Part shown: in pieces, positions 35,810-45,113 of the stretch | Position numbering within the stretch: the stretch's first letter is position 1 | How the letters are laid out: the number at the start of each line of letters is the position of its first letter | Source of the DNA: Nitrospirota bacterium | Lineage (GTDB): Bacteria > Nitrospirota > JACRHJ01 | Length of the DNA stretch: 64,000 nucleotides | NCBI GenBank assembly: GCA_016212105.1 | Contig: JACRHJ010000021.1 | Span: 86,546 to 150,545 of the forward strand | Direction of reading: 5' to 3' | The notes under the pieces: generated by a model | What the model saw: only the letters and a program-made list of their open reading frames with translations | Told to the model about the DNA's origin: nothing | Databases searched by the model: none | Position numbers and translations under genes: made by a program

Positions 35810-36316
35810 AATCATTCTGTCATTCTGAGCAACGCGAAGAATCCGCCTGTATATAATTCCCCAAACCTCTTCAACAATTCTCCCCTCTCCCTTCAATGGG
35901 AGAGAGCCTGCCCTGAGCGAAACCGAAGGGGGCCGGGGGTGAGGGTTGGTTTACCCGGCCAACTTCCTGGATTCCCGCAGGAGTTTACCCCGGTACGCCT
36001 GAAGCCGGGGCGGGAATGACGAAAGGCATTTGGTGGGCGTAGCCCACCCTACAATCTTCTTTAATCTAATCCCCCTCTCCTCGCGGGAGAGGGGGGTGGG
36101 GGTGAGGGGGCTCCACCTGTAGGGGCCGACCTTCGTGTCGGCCCTGCATTTGAAATATTAGAAGCAGGTCCCTCCACTACGGTCGGGACGACAACAAGTA
36201 GGGTGGGCATCGCCCACCGTATGTCATTCCCGCGAAAGCGGGAATCCAGGGACTTTACATGTGCGCGCGAACTGATGACAAGTAAGTCACTGGGCCCCCG
36301 TTTTCACGGGGGTGAC
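35810..36316. repeat. Dense mosaic of dispersed palindromic repeats (no gene)
   Basis: The 570-bp dxr-cdsA gap is nearly all repeat units: TCATTCTGAGC...GAATCCGCC (35818-35847), CCCCTCTCC...GGGTGAGGG (35881-35945), a split CCTGGATTCCCG...CGGGAATGACG unit interrupted by about 25 bp (35967-36020), a GGGCGTAGCCCACCCTAC palindrome (36034-36052), a second CCCCTCTCC unit (36068-36112), GTAGGGGCCG...CGGCCCT (36118-36147), TCATTCCCGCGAAAGCGGGA (36223-36252) and CCCCCGTTTTCACGGGGGTG (36295-36316). Confidence 0.85.
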
Positions 36317-36326
36317 GGTCTTTTCG

Positions 36327-37172
36327 TTATATGTTCTTAGACACCATGACGACCGTGTAATAATACAGCGCGGGCGCGTTGAGCAGGAGGCTGTCCACCC
36401 GGTCGAGCATGCCCCCGTGTCCGGGTATCAGCGCGCCGGAGTCCTTCACGCGCGCGCTCCTCTTTATCATGGACTCGGCCAGGTCGCCCACCTGCCCTAC
36501 GATGCCGAGTATCAGGCCTATCGCCACCGCGTCGTGCATCGTGAGGCTCGTGAAAAACCAGTACCGGCAGAGAACCGCCGTGCCGACCGCGCCGAGGAGC
36601 CCGCCGGCCGCGCCCTCGACAGACTTCTTGGGGCTTATCTTGGGGTAGAGCTTGTGCCTGCCGAACTTCGAGCCGGCGAAGTACGCGCCGGTGTCCGTCG
36701 CCCAGGTGACGAGGAGCAGAAGGAATACAAGCTCCCTGCCCGCAACCCCGCCCATGTCCCAGGTCTTGAGCAGGACGAGGTACGCGGAGAGCCAGGCGAC
36801 GTATATCACGCCGGTGAACGTGAGGGCCACGTCCACCATCGCGCCGTTTGTGTCCCTTTCCGAGAACAGCCTGCATATGAGCGCGAAGACGAAAGCGCCG
36901 GCCACCATGACGCCGGGCGAGAATACGTAGGCGACGTCGCCCTCGTTGACCGCGCCGATGTAAAAGCCGGTGACGACGAGGAGCCCGGCGAGCATACCGG
37001 CCATGGTCTGCGGGTGGTAGCCGCTGTTATTGAACATGCGGTAGAACTCGTAGATGCCGACGGACGCCATGCAGAGGACTGCAATGTAGAACTGGAACGG
37101 GGAACCGTGCCAGACGAGCAGGTAGACGAGCGGTATTAATACAGCCGCGGACGCGATGCGTTTATACGGCAT
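36327..37172 (-). CDS. cdsA: Phosphatidate cytidylyltransferase
   Basis: 281 aa integral membrane enzyme making CDP-diacylglycerol for phospholipids. Multiple membrane segments, and the family signature near the C-terminus (RSARVKDSGALIPGHGGMLDRVDSLL) with the conserved D-G-PGHGG-DR residues. ATG at 37172 chosen; an in-frame GTG at 37181 is possible. It overlaps the 3' end of uppS by 11 bp, showing coupling. Confidence 0.95.
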   Translation of the reverse strand: MPYKRIASAAVLIPLVYLLVWHGSPFQFYIAVLCMASVGIYEFYRMFNNSGYHPQTMAGMLAGLLVVTGFYIGAVNEGDVAYVFSPGVMVAGAFVFALICRLFSERDTNGAMVDVALTFTGVIYVAWLSAYLVLLKTWDMGGVAGRELVFLLLLVTWATDTGAYFAGSKFGRHKLYPKISPKKSVEGAAGGLLGAVGTAVLCRYWFFTSLTMHDAVAIGLILGIVGQVGDLAESMIKRSARVKDSGALIPGHGGMLDRVDSLLLNAPALYYYTVVMVSKNI

Positions 37173-37989
37173 GACCACCACCTTCCATGGCTCCGTTCCC
37201 GTTCACGGCCCCGAGCTGTTCGCCTGTCCTGCCGAACCGCCTCTCGCGGCCCTGGTAGTCCACGAGTGCGGCAATGAGTTCCCGCTCCCCGAAGTCGGGC
37301 CAGAGCGAGTCCGTGAAGTAAAGCTCCGCGTACGCGGTCTGCCACAGGAGGAAGTTGGATATGCGCATCTCGCCGGACGTCCTTATTACCAGGTCGAGTT
37401 CGGGTAGCCCGGCGGTGTCGAGGTAGCCGGAAAAGGCCTCCTCGGTCAAGCCCTGCGGGCTTACCCTTCCGGCCAGCAGGTCAGCGCCGTACTTCTTCGC
37501 GGCCTCCATTATCTCCCACCGGCCGCCGTAGCTGAGCGCGATGTCGAGCACCATGCCCGTGTTGCCCGCGGTCTCTGCCTTTACCTTGTCGATCCATTTC
37601 CGGGCCGCGCCCGGCAGGTCGTCCGTCCTGCCGATGGTCGTGAACTTTATGTTGTTCTCCTGCATAAGCTTCAGCTCGTTCTGGAGGTAAAGCGTCAGGA
37701 GAGACATCAGCGCCTCGACCTCGAGCCTCGGCCTCTTCCAGTTCTCGAGCGAGAAGGCGTAGAGCGTCAAGGCCTTTATGCCGAGCTTCGAGCTTGCGGT
37801 GACTATCTCGCGCACCGTCTCCATGCCCTTTTTGTGTCCGGCGACGCGCGGCAGGCCGCGGTTCGCAGCCCAGCGGCCGTTCCCGTCCATTATTATGGCG
37901 ACGTGCCGCGGCAGCCGCGACGTATCGAGCCTCGCGAGCAGTTCTTCCCTGGAGAGTTCAGCCACCTGTCCGTCCCTTGTCAGAAGCAT
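37162..37989 (-). CDS. uppS: Isoprenyl transferase (undecaprenyl diphosphate synthase)
   Basis: 275 aa cis-prenyltransferase that makes the C55 carrier lipid for the cell wall. Signature HVAIIMDGNGRWA with the catalytic Asp, LTLYAFSLENWKRP, and RTSGEMRISNFLLWQ. About 20 extra residues at both ends relative to the usual 250. First gene of the uppS-cdsA-dxr-rseP-ispG run. Confidence 0.96.
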   Translation of the reverse strand: MLLTRDGQVAELSREELLARLDTSRLPRHVAIIMDGNGRWAANRGLPRVAGHKKGMETVREIVTASSKLGIKALTLYAFSLENWKRPRLEVEALMSLLTLYLQNELKLMQENNIKFTTIGRTDDLPGAARKWIDKVKAETAGNTGMVLDIALSYGGRWEIMEAAKKYGADLLAGRVSPQGLTEEAFSGYLDTAGLPELDLVIRTSGEMRISNFLLWQTAYAELYFTDSLWPDFGERELIAALVDYQGRERRFGRTGEQLGAVNGNGAMEGGGHAV

Positions 37990-38002
37990 TTCCCGCTGTC
38001 CC

Positions 38003-39850
38003 TCACCTCTGCGGAACCCGGTAGATGACCAGGCTCGACCTGTCGGCTACAAGGTTCTTGATGGACTCGACGCTGCCGAGAGGTATCTTGTTGCTCGCCT
38101 TCTTGACCTTTATCGTCGGTTCGGTAAGTATCAGGACGCTCTCGGACTTGTTGTTTGCCGCGTCGCCCACGTATATGTCCGCAAGGAAGCCATCGATGTT
38201 CTTGATGTCCCAGCGGTGCTCCAGCCTGGAGCCGTCCCAGGCGAACGAGTATATCTCCGCGCCGTTATAACCCTTGAACCTCCTGAGGATGTTTATCATC
38301 GGGATGTTCTTGGTGATGACTATCTCCTTGCCGCCGTCGGGGCCGTCCCGGAGAATCAGCCTGCCCTTGACCTTGCCCCTTTCCTCGCCGCCACCCACGT
38401 TCAGCTTCTGCTCTGGCAGCTCGAAGAACGAACCGTAGCCCCCGTAGGGGTCGGGGCTCTTCCAGAGCCTCCTGCCGTTCGAGTCGAGCACCTGTATGTA
38501 GTCCCAGTCGTCTACCCAGACATATTCGAGGCCCTTCAGCGGGTCGTCGTCGTCCCTTTCCGCGTCGGCATCGGCGTCCTTCACAAGGTCGAGCGCGACG
38601 AACCCGTACGGGTCCTTTATGCGGGACGGGAGGTCCAGCGTGTCGCCCCCGGCGAGCTTCCCGCCTTCCCACCTGTACTCACGCACAACGCCGGAGTAAG
38701 GCGCGTCCATGCCCATGCCGGACGCTATCAGCATCTTCTTCCCGCCGGGCAGCTCCAGCACCCTCATGAAAATCGCCAGGTCCTCCGAGATCATTTTGTA
38801 GTCCTTGCCGTCGTACTCCATGACGAACGACATGAAGAGGCCGTCCCGGAAGTTGGACACATAAAGCTCGTCCCTGCCGTTGCCGTTCAGGTCCGCGCAT
38901 TCGAGGTCCAGGTAGTCGTCCTTCATGTCGCCCTCGTAGCGCCAGAGTTCCGACAGGACGCCCTTCTCGAAACGGTAGACCACGAGCCTGCGCCCTGCAG
39001 CGACGGCTATCTCGGTCTTGTCGCTGCCTGTTATCCGGCCCGCAGCCATCCGCGTGCCGCGCATCGGTATGTCCTCGGTGCGGTAGAAGTCGCGCCTCTC
39101 GCCCCGGACGAGCGGGATGTCCTGTATTGTCTCGCCGAACACCTCGGAGGCTATATTGACAAGCCCGGCCTGCGCCTCGACGGTATCGCCGGACTTCGCA
39201 TACAATGTAATGGAGACGTTTGTCTCTTCCTGTTTCGTCGTGGGAGCCGTTGTGAGGACGATGACGGAGTCCACTTTGTTCTCGCCTGCCAGCTTCGCCA
39301 CCGAAGAGGCGTCGACAGCCGTTTCGCCGGGTATGTTCACCGGCCCGGAGATGGCGAAGCGGCGGGAGTCCCGGAGCGCGTTCAGTAGCCTGTCGAGGAC
39401 CACCTCGTTGTATTCGTTCCCTAAGACGCCGACCGCGACCTTGTCGGGCCCTGTAGGCAGACGACAGATGTCGCCGTCCACGATCCTTGTCGCCTTCAGC
39501 TCCGATATCCTTGCCGTCGAGCCGGCCTCGCCCGCCTCTGTCACGACGGCGCTGCCCAGGTCCTCCTCGCGGCTGCCGAGCACGACCTTTGTAACCGGGT
39601 GGCGGATGGGCTTCCCCGGCCGGGAGAGCAGGACCGTCATGCCGGGCTTCAGGCCGTCCGCCGAGCCGATGTCGAGCCTGACCGTCTTCTCGTCGGCGAA
39701 GGTAACAAGGCCCTCGGCCCTCGGGAAATGGGCTATGACCCTGTCGGCCATCCCCTCGACGGTGAGGTATTCCTGTTTGTCGGCGGCGGATGCGTTTGAA
39801 GAGACAAGTACGAGGATTGCAGCAAGCAGTACCGCGTGGAACTTTTTCAT
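38003..39850 (-). CDS. Exported FG-GAP/VCBS-like beta-propeller protein
   Basis: 615 aa from the ATG at 39850, where a signal peptide starts (MKKFHAVLLAAILVLVSSNA, cut near ASA-AD); the longer frame upstream lacks one. Residues ~25-120 look like a FlgT-type domain (VRLDIGSADGLKPGMTVLL), then an alpha/beta part, then repeated calcium-loop phrases such as DLNGNGRDELYVSN typical of FG-GAP/VCBS propellers. Periplasmic or surface. Thirteen bp upstream of uppS, so possibly in its transcript. Function unknown. Confidence 0.7.
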   Translation of the reverse strand: MKKFHAVLLAAILVLVSSNASAADKQEYLTVEGMADRVIAHFPRAEGLVTFADEKTVRLDIGSADGLKPGMTVLLSRPGKPIRHPVTKVVLGSREEDLGSAVVTEAGEAGSTARISELKATRIVDGDICRLPTGPDKVAVGVLGNEYNEVVLDRLLNALRDSRRFAISGPVNIPGETAVDASSVAKLAGENKVDSVIVLTTAPTTKQEETNVSITLYAKSGDTVEAQAGLVNIASEVFGETIQDIPLVRGERRDFYRTEDIPMRGTRMAAGRITGSDKTEIAVAAGRRLVVYRFEKGVLSELWRYEGDMKDDYLDLECADLNGNGRDELYVSNFRDGLFMSFVMEYDGKDYKMISEDLAIFMRVLELPGGKKMLIASGMGMDAPYSGVVREYRWEGGKLAGGDTLDLPSRIKDPYGFVALDLVKDADADAERDDDDPLKGLEYVWVDDWDYIQVLDSNGRRLWKSPDPYGGYGSFFELPEQKLNVGGGEERGKVKGRLILRDGPDGGKEIVITKNIPMINILRRFKGYNGAEIYSFAWDGSRLEHRWDIKNIDGFLADIYVGDAANNKSESVLILTEPTIKVKKASNKIPLGSVESIKNLVADRSSLVIYRVPQR

Positions 39851-39860
39851 GTTCTGCCTT

Positions 39861-40003
39861 TTTGTAGGGGCCGTACCAAGGCCCGTTTTTCGGGCCGCGT
39901 GTCGGCCCTTCATCCGCTGTTATGGTGTCATTCCCGCAAAAGCGGGAATCCATTGTCATGCTTTAGAAGTCAAAATGGACCCCCGTTTTCACGGGGGTGA
40001 CAC
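39861..40003. repeat. Three dispersed palindromic repeat units
   Basis: GTAGGGGCCG...GGCCCGTTTTTCGGGCC...GTCGGCCC (39864-39909), TCATTCCCGCAAAAGCGGGA (39928-39952), CCCCCGTTTTCACGGGGGTG (39978-40000). They separate the GH57 gene from the FG-GAP gene. Confidence 0.85.
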
Positions 40004-40014
40004 CTGTGAGGTCG

Positions 40015-42177
40015 TTACTTTCTCCTGATATTCAGCCCCAGCCGAACCTTCCACGGCACACCCGGCGCGAGCGAGACGCGCCATACAGGCGTAAGGCACG
40101 ATGACTGGAACACGCGCTCGTATCCCGCCTCGGACTGCGAGACAGTCTCGACCGGGAACCGCCAGAGCGCCGCTTCGTGGCCGAGGGAAAGCTCCATTTC
40201 GTAGCCCAGCCAGTCGTCAACCATCCGGACGGACCGGACGTTGTTCAGCTCGCCCGCGGATGCGAAGTTCCTGGCCTTCAGCGTGTGGCCTGGTATCTCG
40301 AAGTAGCGGTCGAAGGCGTCCCCGGCCAGAAGCGAGAAGTTGAACTCCACGCCGAAGGCGGCGTTTAGCTCCTCCGTACCCTCGTTGGTTATCTCGTAAT
40401 CCGCCTCGAAGCCGGACGACTCCTTCCGGACGACGACGGTCTTGACGACCCGCACGGGCATCCCGGAGACGACGCCGAGCCTTTCGAGCGTCGTCTTCAC
40501 GCGCTCCTTCGTCCTGGACGTCTTGACGGTGTACGCGCCCTTCACGAAGTCGCCCGCCTCGTCGTACCGGCAACGCCGGAAGTCGTCGAGGCCTGCATCC
40601 GGGCCCAGGAAGTGGTCTATCAGCGACGCCCGGCGGTACCAGTCGTACACGAGGTAGTCGGACAGGCCCTTTTCCTTGACTCGGACGGCATCGTGTATAG
40701 TCTTAGCCGCGCCGCAGGCAGGCTTTTCCTCCTCGTGTGCCGCGTCCTTTATCTTGTCGTGGTACGCCTCTTCCGTCCGGGAGAGGTTGTCCATCAGGTT
40801 CATCGATACCGGGCGAAAATCGAACTCGGTCAGCGTGCCGCCATCGGACGGCTTCATCAGGAGCGCGACGGAGCCGTTGGTCACGAATACCTCTTCCGCG
40901 AGGTCGCCGTCCATGTCGGCGACCTCGAGCGAAAGCGGGTCGCCGGACTCGCCCGCGAGTATCCGCTCCGCGGCCTCCTCCGCCTTTATCAGGCCACGGT
41001 ATACCGCGTCGCGCAGGTGCGGCAGGTAAAGGCCTCCGAAAACGCCGTGCCAGAAGGCGTCGTTGCACTGGCCCTGGTAAAGCGCGTCGAGCATCGCGTC
41101 CCGCTCGTGCCTGCTCCCGCCAGTTGCCGCGAGCGCCCGGTGCACCTTGGCGCTCACCTGGAGCATCCGCTTGTGCATCGCGTTCGACTCCGGGTACTTG
41201 TACAGGAAGTTCCTGAAGAACCCTCCCTTGACGAACAGACGCTTCAGGTCGAACTCCGGGTCGTTATTTAGTTCGGCCACGAAGTGGTCGTACTCCCGCA
41301 TGGCCGCGGGCGGCAGGCTCCATTCGCCCATCTCCATGTAGGAGCTGGTCGGAAGGTAGAACCTGCCCATGGGCCCTTCTTCTTTAATATAATCGCCGAA
41401 GGTTGTCGGCTCGACCCAGTCCGAGCTGGCCGCGAGTGCCTTCATGAACCGCTTGAGCCAGCCGTCCTTGTACACCCATTTGTGGGTTCCGGGCCATACG
41501 CCGAACTTCTCGCCGTCGTCGGCCATGGCCGCGAGCGGGTTGTGGCCCGAGCCGCAGCCGCATCCCGAACCCAGCAGTCCCTTGAAATATTTGATGGTCT
41601 CTTCCGGCTCCATGAACGGGAGGGTGTACCTGAGCCTCTCGCTGCCCGGGAAGACCTTTATCGCATGCCCCTGCTCCTCGGTGACGTAATAACCGGTGAG
41701 GTCTTCGTCCCTGAGGCCCGCCATCTTGAAGTGGAAGTCGTCCACGACGACGTAGTCCACTCCGGCGGCAGCTATCGGCGCGGGCAGGTGCGGCTCCCAC
41801 ACCCGCTCGGCGAGCCACATCCCGGTCGGGCGCCTGCCAAAGCGTTTTTCTATATAATCCGAAAGCTTGAGTATCTGGCCGACCTTGTCCGCGTCCGGCA
41901 GCAGGGCGAGGATGGGCTCGTAGTACCCGCCGGTCAGCATCTCGACCTGGCCCTGCTGGACCATCTCCCTGAGCATACCCATGTAGTCCGGGTGCTCCCT
42001 GTCCAGCCAAGCGAACAGGTCGCCGGTATAGTGCAGGTTGAACCTGAAGTCCGGGTACTCGCGGAGGGCCTCGACGAGCGGCAGGTACGACTTCTGGTAG
42101 GCCTCTTCGTAAACGTGCCCGAAGTTGCCCACCGGCTGGTGGTTGTGTAGGGCAAAGACGAACTTCACCTTCTTCAT
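40015..42177 (-). CDS. GH57 4-alpha-glucanotransferase / alpha-amylase
   Basis: 720 aa from ATG at 42177. N-terminal GH57 barrel: HNHQPVG (residues 11-17), the nucleophile Glu in WLAERVWEP (E124) and the acid Asp in DDGEKFGVWPG (around 220). Followed by the DUF1925 and DUF1926-type domains of the Thermococcus 4-alpha-glucanotransferase group. Acts on alpha-glucans such as glycogen; no signal peptide, so cytosolic. A Gly/Cys-rich insertion (GSGCGCGSGH, ~203-212) just before motif 4 is unusual. Confidence 0.9.
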   Translation of the reverse strand: MKKVKFVFALHNHQPVGNFGHVYEEAYQKSYLPLVEALREYPDFRFNLHYTGDLFAWLDREHPDYMGMLREMVQQGQVEMLTGGYYEPILALLPDADKVGQILKLSDYIEKRFGRRPTGMWLAERVWEPHLPAPIAAAGVDYVVVDDFHFKMAGLRDEDLTGYYVTEEQGHAIKVFPGSERLRYTLPFMEPEETIKYFKGLLGSGCGCGSGHNPLAAMADDGEKFGVWPGTHKWVYKDGWLKRFMKALAASSDWVEPTTFGDYIKEEGPMGRFYLPTSSYMEMGEWSLPPAAMREYDHFVAELNNDPEFDLKRLFVKGGFFRNFLYKYPESNAMHKRMLQVSAKVHRALAATGGSRHERDAMLDALYQGQCNDAFWHGVFGGLYLPHLRDAVYRGLIKAEEAAERILAGESGDPLSLEVADMDGDLAEEVFVTNGSVALLMKPSDGGTLTEFDFRPVSMNLMDNLSRTEEAYHDKIKDAAHEEEKPACGAAKTIHDAVRVKEKGLSDYLVYDWYRRASLIDHFLGPDAGLDDFRRCRYDEAGDFVKGAYTVKTSRTKERVKTTLERLGVVSGMPVRVVKTVVVRKESSGFEADYEITNEGTEELNAAFGVEFNFSLLAGDAFDRYFEIPGHTLKARNFASAGELNNVRSVRMVDDWLGYEMELSLGHEAALWRFPVETVSQSEAGYERVFQSSCLTPVWRVSLAPGVPWKVRLGLNIRRK

Positions 42178-42245
42178 CGGCGTACCCCCGCGTGAACAGC
42201 CATAGTACCAGAACGGCACCCGGCAGTCAAGAAATGAGTGGAGTT

Positions 42246-42626
42246 TTAATGGTTTGGGGCTTCCCGCTCCAGTTCGCGCATCCGGGCGTCGGACAGGCCG
42301 AAGTAGTGTCCGACCTCGTGTACCACGACCTCCCGGATTCTCGCCTCAACCTCGTCCCGGCCCCCGCCCTGGCGGAGTATAGGGCCCATGTAAAGCGTTA
42401 TCTTGTCGGGAAGGACGTTGCCGTAATAGAACCCGCGCCGGGTCAGCGGTATCCCCTGGTACAGGCCGAGGAGCGTCCCTCGCCTCCCGATACCCATGTC
42501 CCGGAGGAGTTCCGGCGACGGCTCCTCCTCCACGACCAGGTCCACGTTCTCAAGCTTCTCCTTGAACCAGTCGGGAAGCCCTTCGAACGCGTCGTATGCC
42601 AGTTCCTCGAACTCGCGTATGTCCAT
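42246..42626 (-). CDS. Small zincin metallopeptidase (DUF1025/MtfA-like group)
   Basis: 126 aa from ATG at 42626. Zinc motif HEVGHYFGLSD near the C-terminus matches the small zincin-like metallopeptidase family. N-terminal EELAYDAFEGLPDWF is family-typical. Cytosolic, substrate unknown. Transcribed toward the GH57 gene start, 68 bp apart. Confidence 0.85.
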   Translation of the reverse strand: MDIREFEELAYDAFEGLPDWFKEKLENVDLVVEEEPSPELLRDMGIGRRGTLLGLYQGIPLTRRGFYYGNVLPDKITLYMGPILRQGGGRDEVEARIREVVVHEVGHYFGLSDARMRELEREAPNH

Positions 42627-42745
42627 CTGGAAAATATAGCTTATATGTGGGCGGGGTGTCAATAATCGCCCCGCCCTTGTAAATCCTGACAAACCGCGTT
42701 ATGCTTTATATAAGAAATCCACAACCCCCGGCAAGAGGCGTCATC

Positions 42746-43804
42746 ATGGACATCATGAGAGGGCTGAAGGCATCCAGCGAGCAGTCGAAAGGGCTGATAT
42801 TCTCCATCGCCCTGACGGCTTTCATATTGATTGTCGAGGTCGTCGGCGGCTTCCTGACAAACTCCCTCGCCCTTCTCTCCGACGCGGCGCACGTCATGAC
42901 CGACCTCGTCTCGCTTGCCCTTGCGCTGTTCGCGATATTCCTTTCCGGGTTCCCGGCCTCCGACACGCGAACCTACGGCTGGCACCGAAGCGAGGTCTTC
43001 GCGGCCTTCATCAACGGCATTTCGCTCGTCGTAATTTCCGGGATAATCATGTACGAGGCGGTGGTCAGGCTGGTCACTCCGGAGCCAGTCAAGAGCCTCG
43101 GGATGCTCGGAGTCGCGCTGTTCGGCCTCGTGGTCAACCTCGCCGTCGTCCACAAGCTCCAGGGACACGACCACCACGACCTCAACATGCGTTCTGCGTT
43201 CCTGCACGTACTGGGGGACGCGCTGATGTCCGTCGGAGTCATAGCGGGCGGCGTCGTTATGCACTACACCGGCTGGTACGTCGTGGACCCGGCGCTCTCA
43301 ATCTTCTTCTCGCTGTTTATCCTGTGGGGCGCTGGAAGGGTAATCTACGACTCGGCGCACATATTCCTGGAGGGCGTGCCCAAGGGGATAGACATAAACG
43401 ACGTGGTCGAGGAGATAAAGAAGGTGCCGCACGTTCTGGACGTGCACAGGCTCCACCTGTGGAGCATATGCTCGAACATATCAGCGATGTCCGCGCACAT
43501 TATGATAGACCCGCACTACCACGGGCGGCGCGAGATTATCATAAACGACATCAACTGCCGTCTGGTCTCGTGCTTCCACATTAACCACACGACGCTCCAG
43601 CTCGAGAAGGAGCAGTGCGAGTTCACCGGCCTGGTCTGTGACGTCTCACACTGCGACATACCCGCGAGCAGGCGGCCAGGCGGGCATTTCCACGGCCATG
43701 ACCACGGGCATGAACATGACCATGCGCATGAACACGAGGGGGAGCATATCCATGCCGAGGGAGAAGAGCATGAGCACGAACCGGAGCACGCGCACGCGCG
43801 ATGA
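42746..43804 (+). CDS. Cation diffusion facilitator (Zn2+/Co2+ efflux, CzcD/ZitB type)
   Basis: 352 aa from ATG at 42746 (GTC-rich upstream codons rejected). Six membrane segments with metal sites in SDAAHVMTDL (TM2) and HVLGDALMS (TM5), a His-rich loop HDHHDL, a cytosolic C-terminal domain, and a terminal His/Glu-rich tail of about 45 residues (repeated HGHDHGHEH-type). Exports divalent metals against protons. Convergent with the outer-membrane gene at 43874. Confidence 0.92.
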   Translation: MDIMRGLKASSEQSKGLIFSIALTAFILIVEVVGGFLTNSLALLSDAAHVMTDLVSLALALFAIFLSGFPASDTRTYGWHRSEVFAAFINGISLVVISGIIMYEAVVRLVTPEPVKSLGMLGVALFGLVVNLAVVHKLQGHDHHDLNMRSAFLHVLGDALMSVGVIAGGVVMHYTGWYVVDPALSIFFSLFILWGAGRVIYDSAHIFLEGVPKGIDINDVVEEIKKVPHVLDVHRLHLWSICSNISAMSAHIMIDPHYHGRREIIINDINCRLVSCFHINHTTLQLEKEQCEFTGLVCDVSHCDIPASRRPGGHFHGHDHGHEHDHAHEHEGEHIHAEGEEHEHEPEHAHAR

Positions 43805-43873
43805 AAGCAACCGGCACCGGTGGTTCACGTCCAACAAAAGCGAGGACGCAATAAGGACAGTTACCCTAGCTGG

Positions 43874-45109
43874 TTAAAATTCATACCTTAATTGTGCGTA
43901 GATGTTGTCGTCTGATTCAAGCTGCCCGAACTGGCTCGTCCTCTTGCGTCCCCCGAAGACATTCGCCCCCAAAGCTGCCCATACGTGGTCCGAGAAGTTG
44001 TATTTGACCTCTGGGTTCAGCATGTAATCGTCTTCGGACGGGCTGTAGAAGGCGAATAAAGAGAGCCTCAGCGTCTGGTGGCTCAGGAACTGCGTAAGCC
44101 TCACGGAGGCAAGCTGGTGCAGTTCGCTCTCCCTTGGGAAACCGGCGGGCAGGGTATCCCGGTATTCGGCGTAGTCGAGCATGTACTCGCCGTAGTATTG
44201 CATCCCTATACTGAAATCCTCCCATAACTGCCTCTGATAACCAACCAGGTACTTCAGTTGGGAGTTAGGCATCATCGGGTTTGTCCCACTTCCGTCCTGC
44301 CGCGAACCATAATACCCCGTCTCAAGGCTTATAACCCCGTCCAGTGCCCTCCCTTGCAGGCTTGCGCCATAGACGGAGAGCATAGGGAAGAACAGGGTTA
44401 ATTTAGTTGGCGCCATGAGGTTATCCGGCATCACGGAAGGCTGCCGGGAGAAGCCTCTATAAAAATACACAGCCGCGTCAAAACCTGCTATATCGCGGTA
44501 TGCCCTCAGGGCGACCTCGGTGTTCTCAAGGTTCGTCGCGGGTTCCTTTTCATCCTGAGGAATGCCCGGCATGGGGTTGAAAACCGAATACCTCTTAGGG
44601 TCCGGGAACCTGTTAGGCTCAAAGAACGGCACGACGACAATGTCGAACGAGGCGAAGTCAGGGTAGACCCCGAGCTTCATGCCGTCCACGCCCTTCTTCA
44701 GATACTCCAGGGGCCTTCCCGAGAAGAACGCCTCGTAGTCCTTTGGGAACACGTCGTTTATGAAGAGCAGGTCGCCGAGGCCCCACGTGATAATCTGCCG
44801 GCCGGCCCTGAAGTCCCACTTCTCCGCCGTGTAGTCGATATAGCCTTCCCGCAGCTCCAGCCTGGCGGAATTTTCAACATGGCCGTAGAAAGCGTCGCCC
44901 TTCACAAGGACATGGAAGGGGCCACTGCTCGCGTCGAGCTTCAGCTGAAGCCTTTCCTCGGCCAGCTTGAAGCTGCCGCCGTCGGGGTTGTCCATGGCGG
45001 TGCCCACTGAGTAGTTCCCCTGGACAAAGCCGTGGACGGAAATGTCCGAGGCCCCTGCTGGTTGAGGCGCAAGGGCTATGAACACAAGCAGTAGAAAGAG
45101 ACGCTTCAT
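43874..45109 (-). CDS. Outer-membrane beta-barrel protein (DUF1302-like)
   Basis: 411 aa. Signal peptide (MKRLFLLLVFIALAPQPAGA) and amphipathic strands throughout, ending in the aromatic C-terminal F (LRYEF) recognised by the BAM machinery. The inner-face phrase RAGRQIITWGLGDLLFINDVF matches DUF1302-type porins found beside RND exporters. Starts 4 bp after the LolA-like stop, so it is the third gene of a transporter operon. Confidence 0.82.
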   Translation of the reverse strand: MKRLFLLLVFIALAPQPAGASDISVHGFVQGNYSVGTAMDNPDGGSFKLAEERLQLKLDASSGPFHVLVKGDAFYGHVENSARLELREGYIDYTAEKWDFRAGRQIITWGLGDLLFINDVFPKDYEAFFSGRPLEYLKKGVDGMKLGVYPDFASFDIVVVPFFEPNRFPDPKRYSVFNPMPGIPQDEKEPATNLENTEVALRAYRDIAGFDAAVYFYRGFSRQPSVMPDNLMAPTKLTLFFPMLSVYGASLQGRALDGVISLETGYYGSRQDGSGTNPMMPNSQLKYLVGYQRQLWEDFSIGMQYYGEYMLDYAEYRDTLPAGFPRESELHQLASVRLTQFLSHQTLRLSLFAFYSPSEDDYMLNPEVKYNFSDHVWAALGANVFGGRKRTSQFGQLESDDNIYAQLRYEF

Positions 45110-45113
45110 AGGC

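Noticed and set aside
35810..36316. Possible CRISPR array in the dxr-cdsA gap
   Set aside because: Units differ from each other, spacing is irregular and each is palindromic; this is a mosaic of dispersed repeats.
37778..39388. 536-codon open frame on the + strand
   Set aside because: Antisense to uppS and the FG-GAP protein; no signal peptide, motif or start signal.
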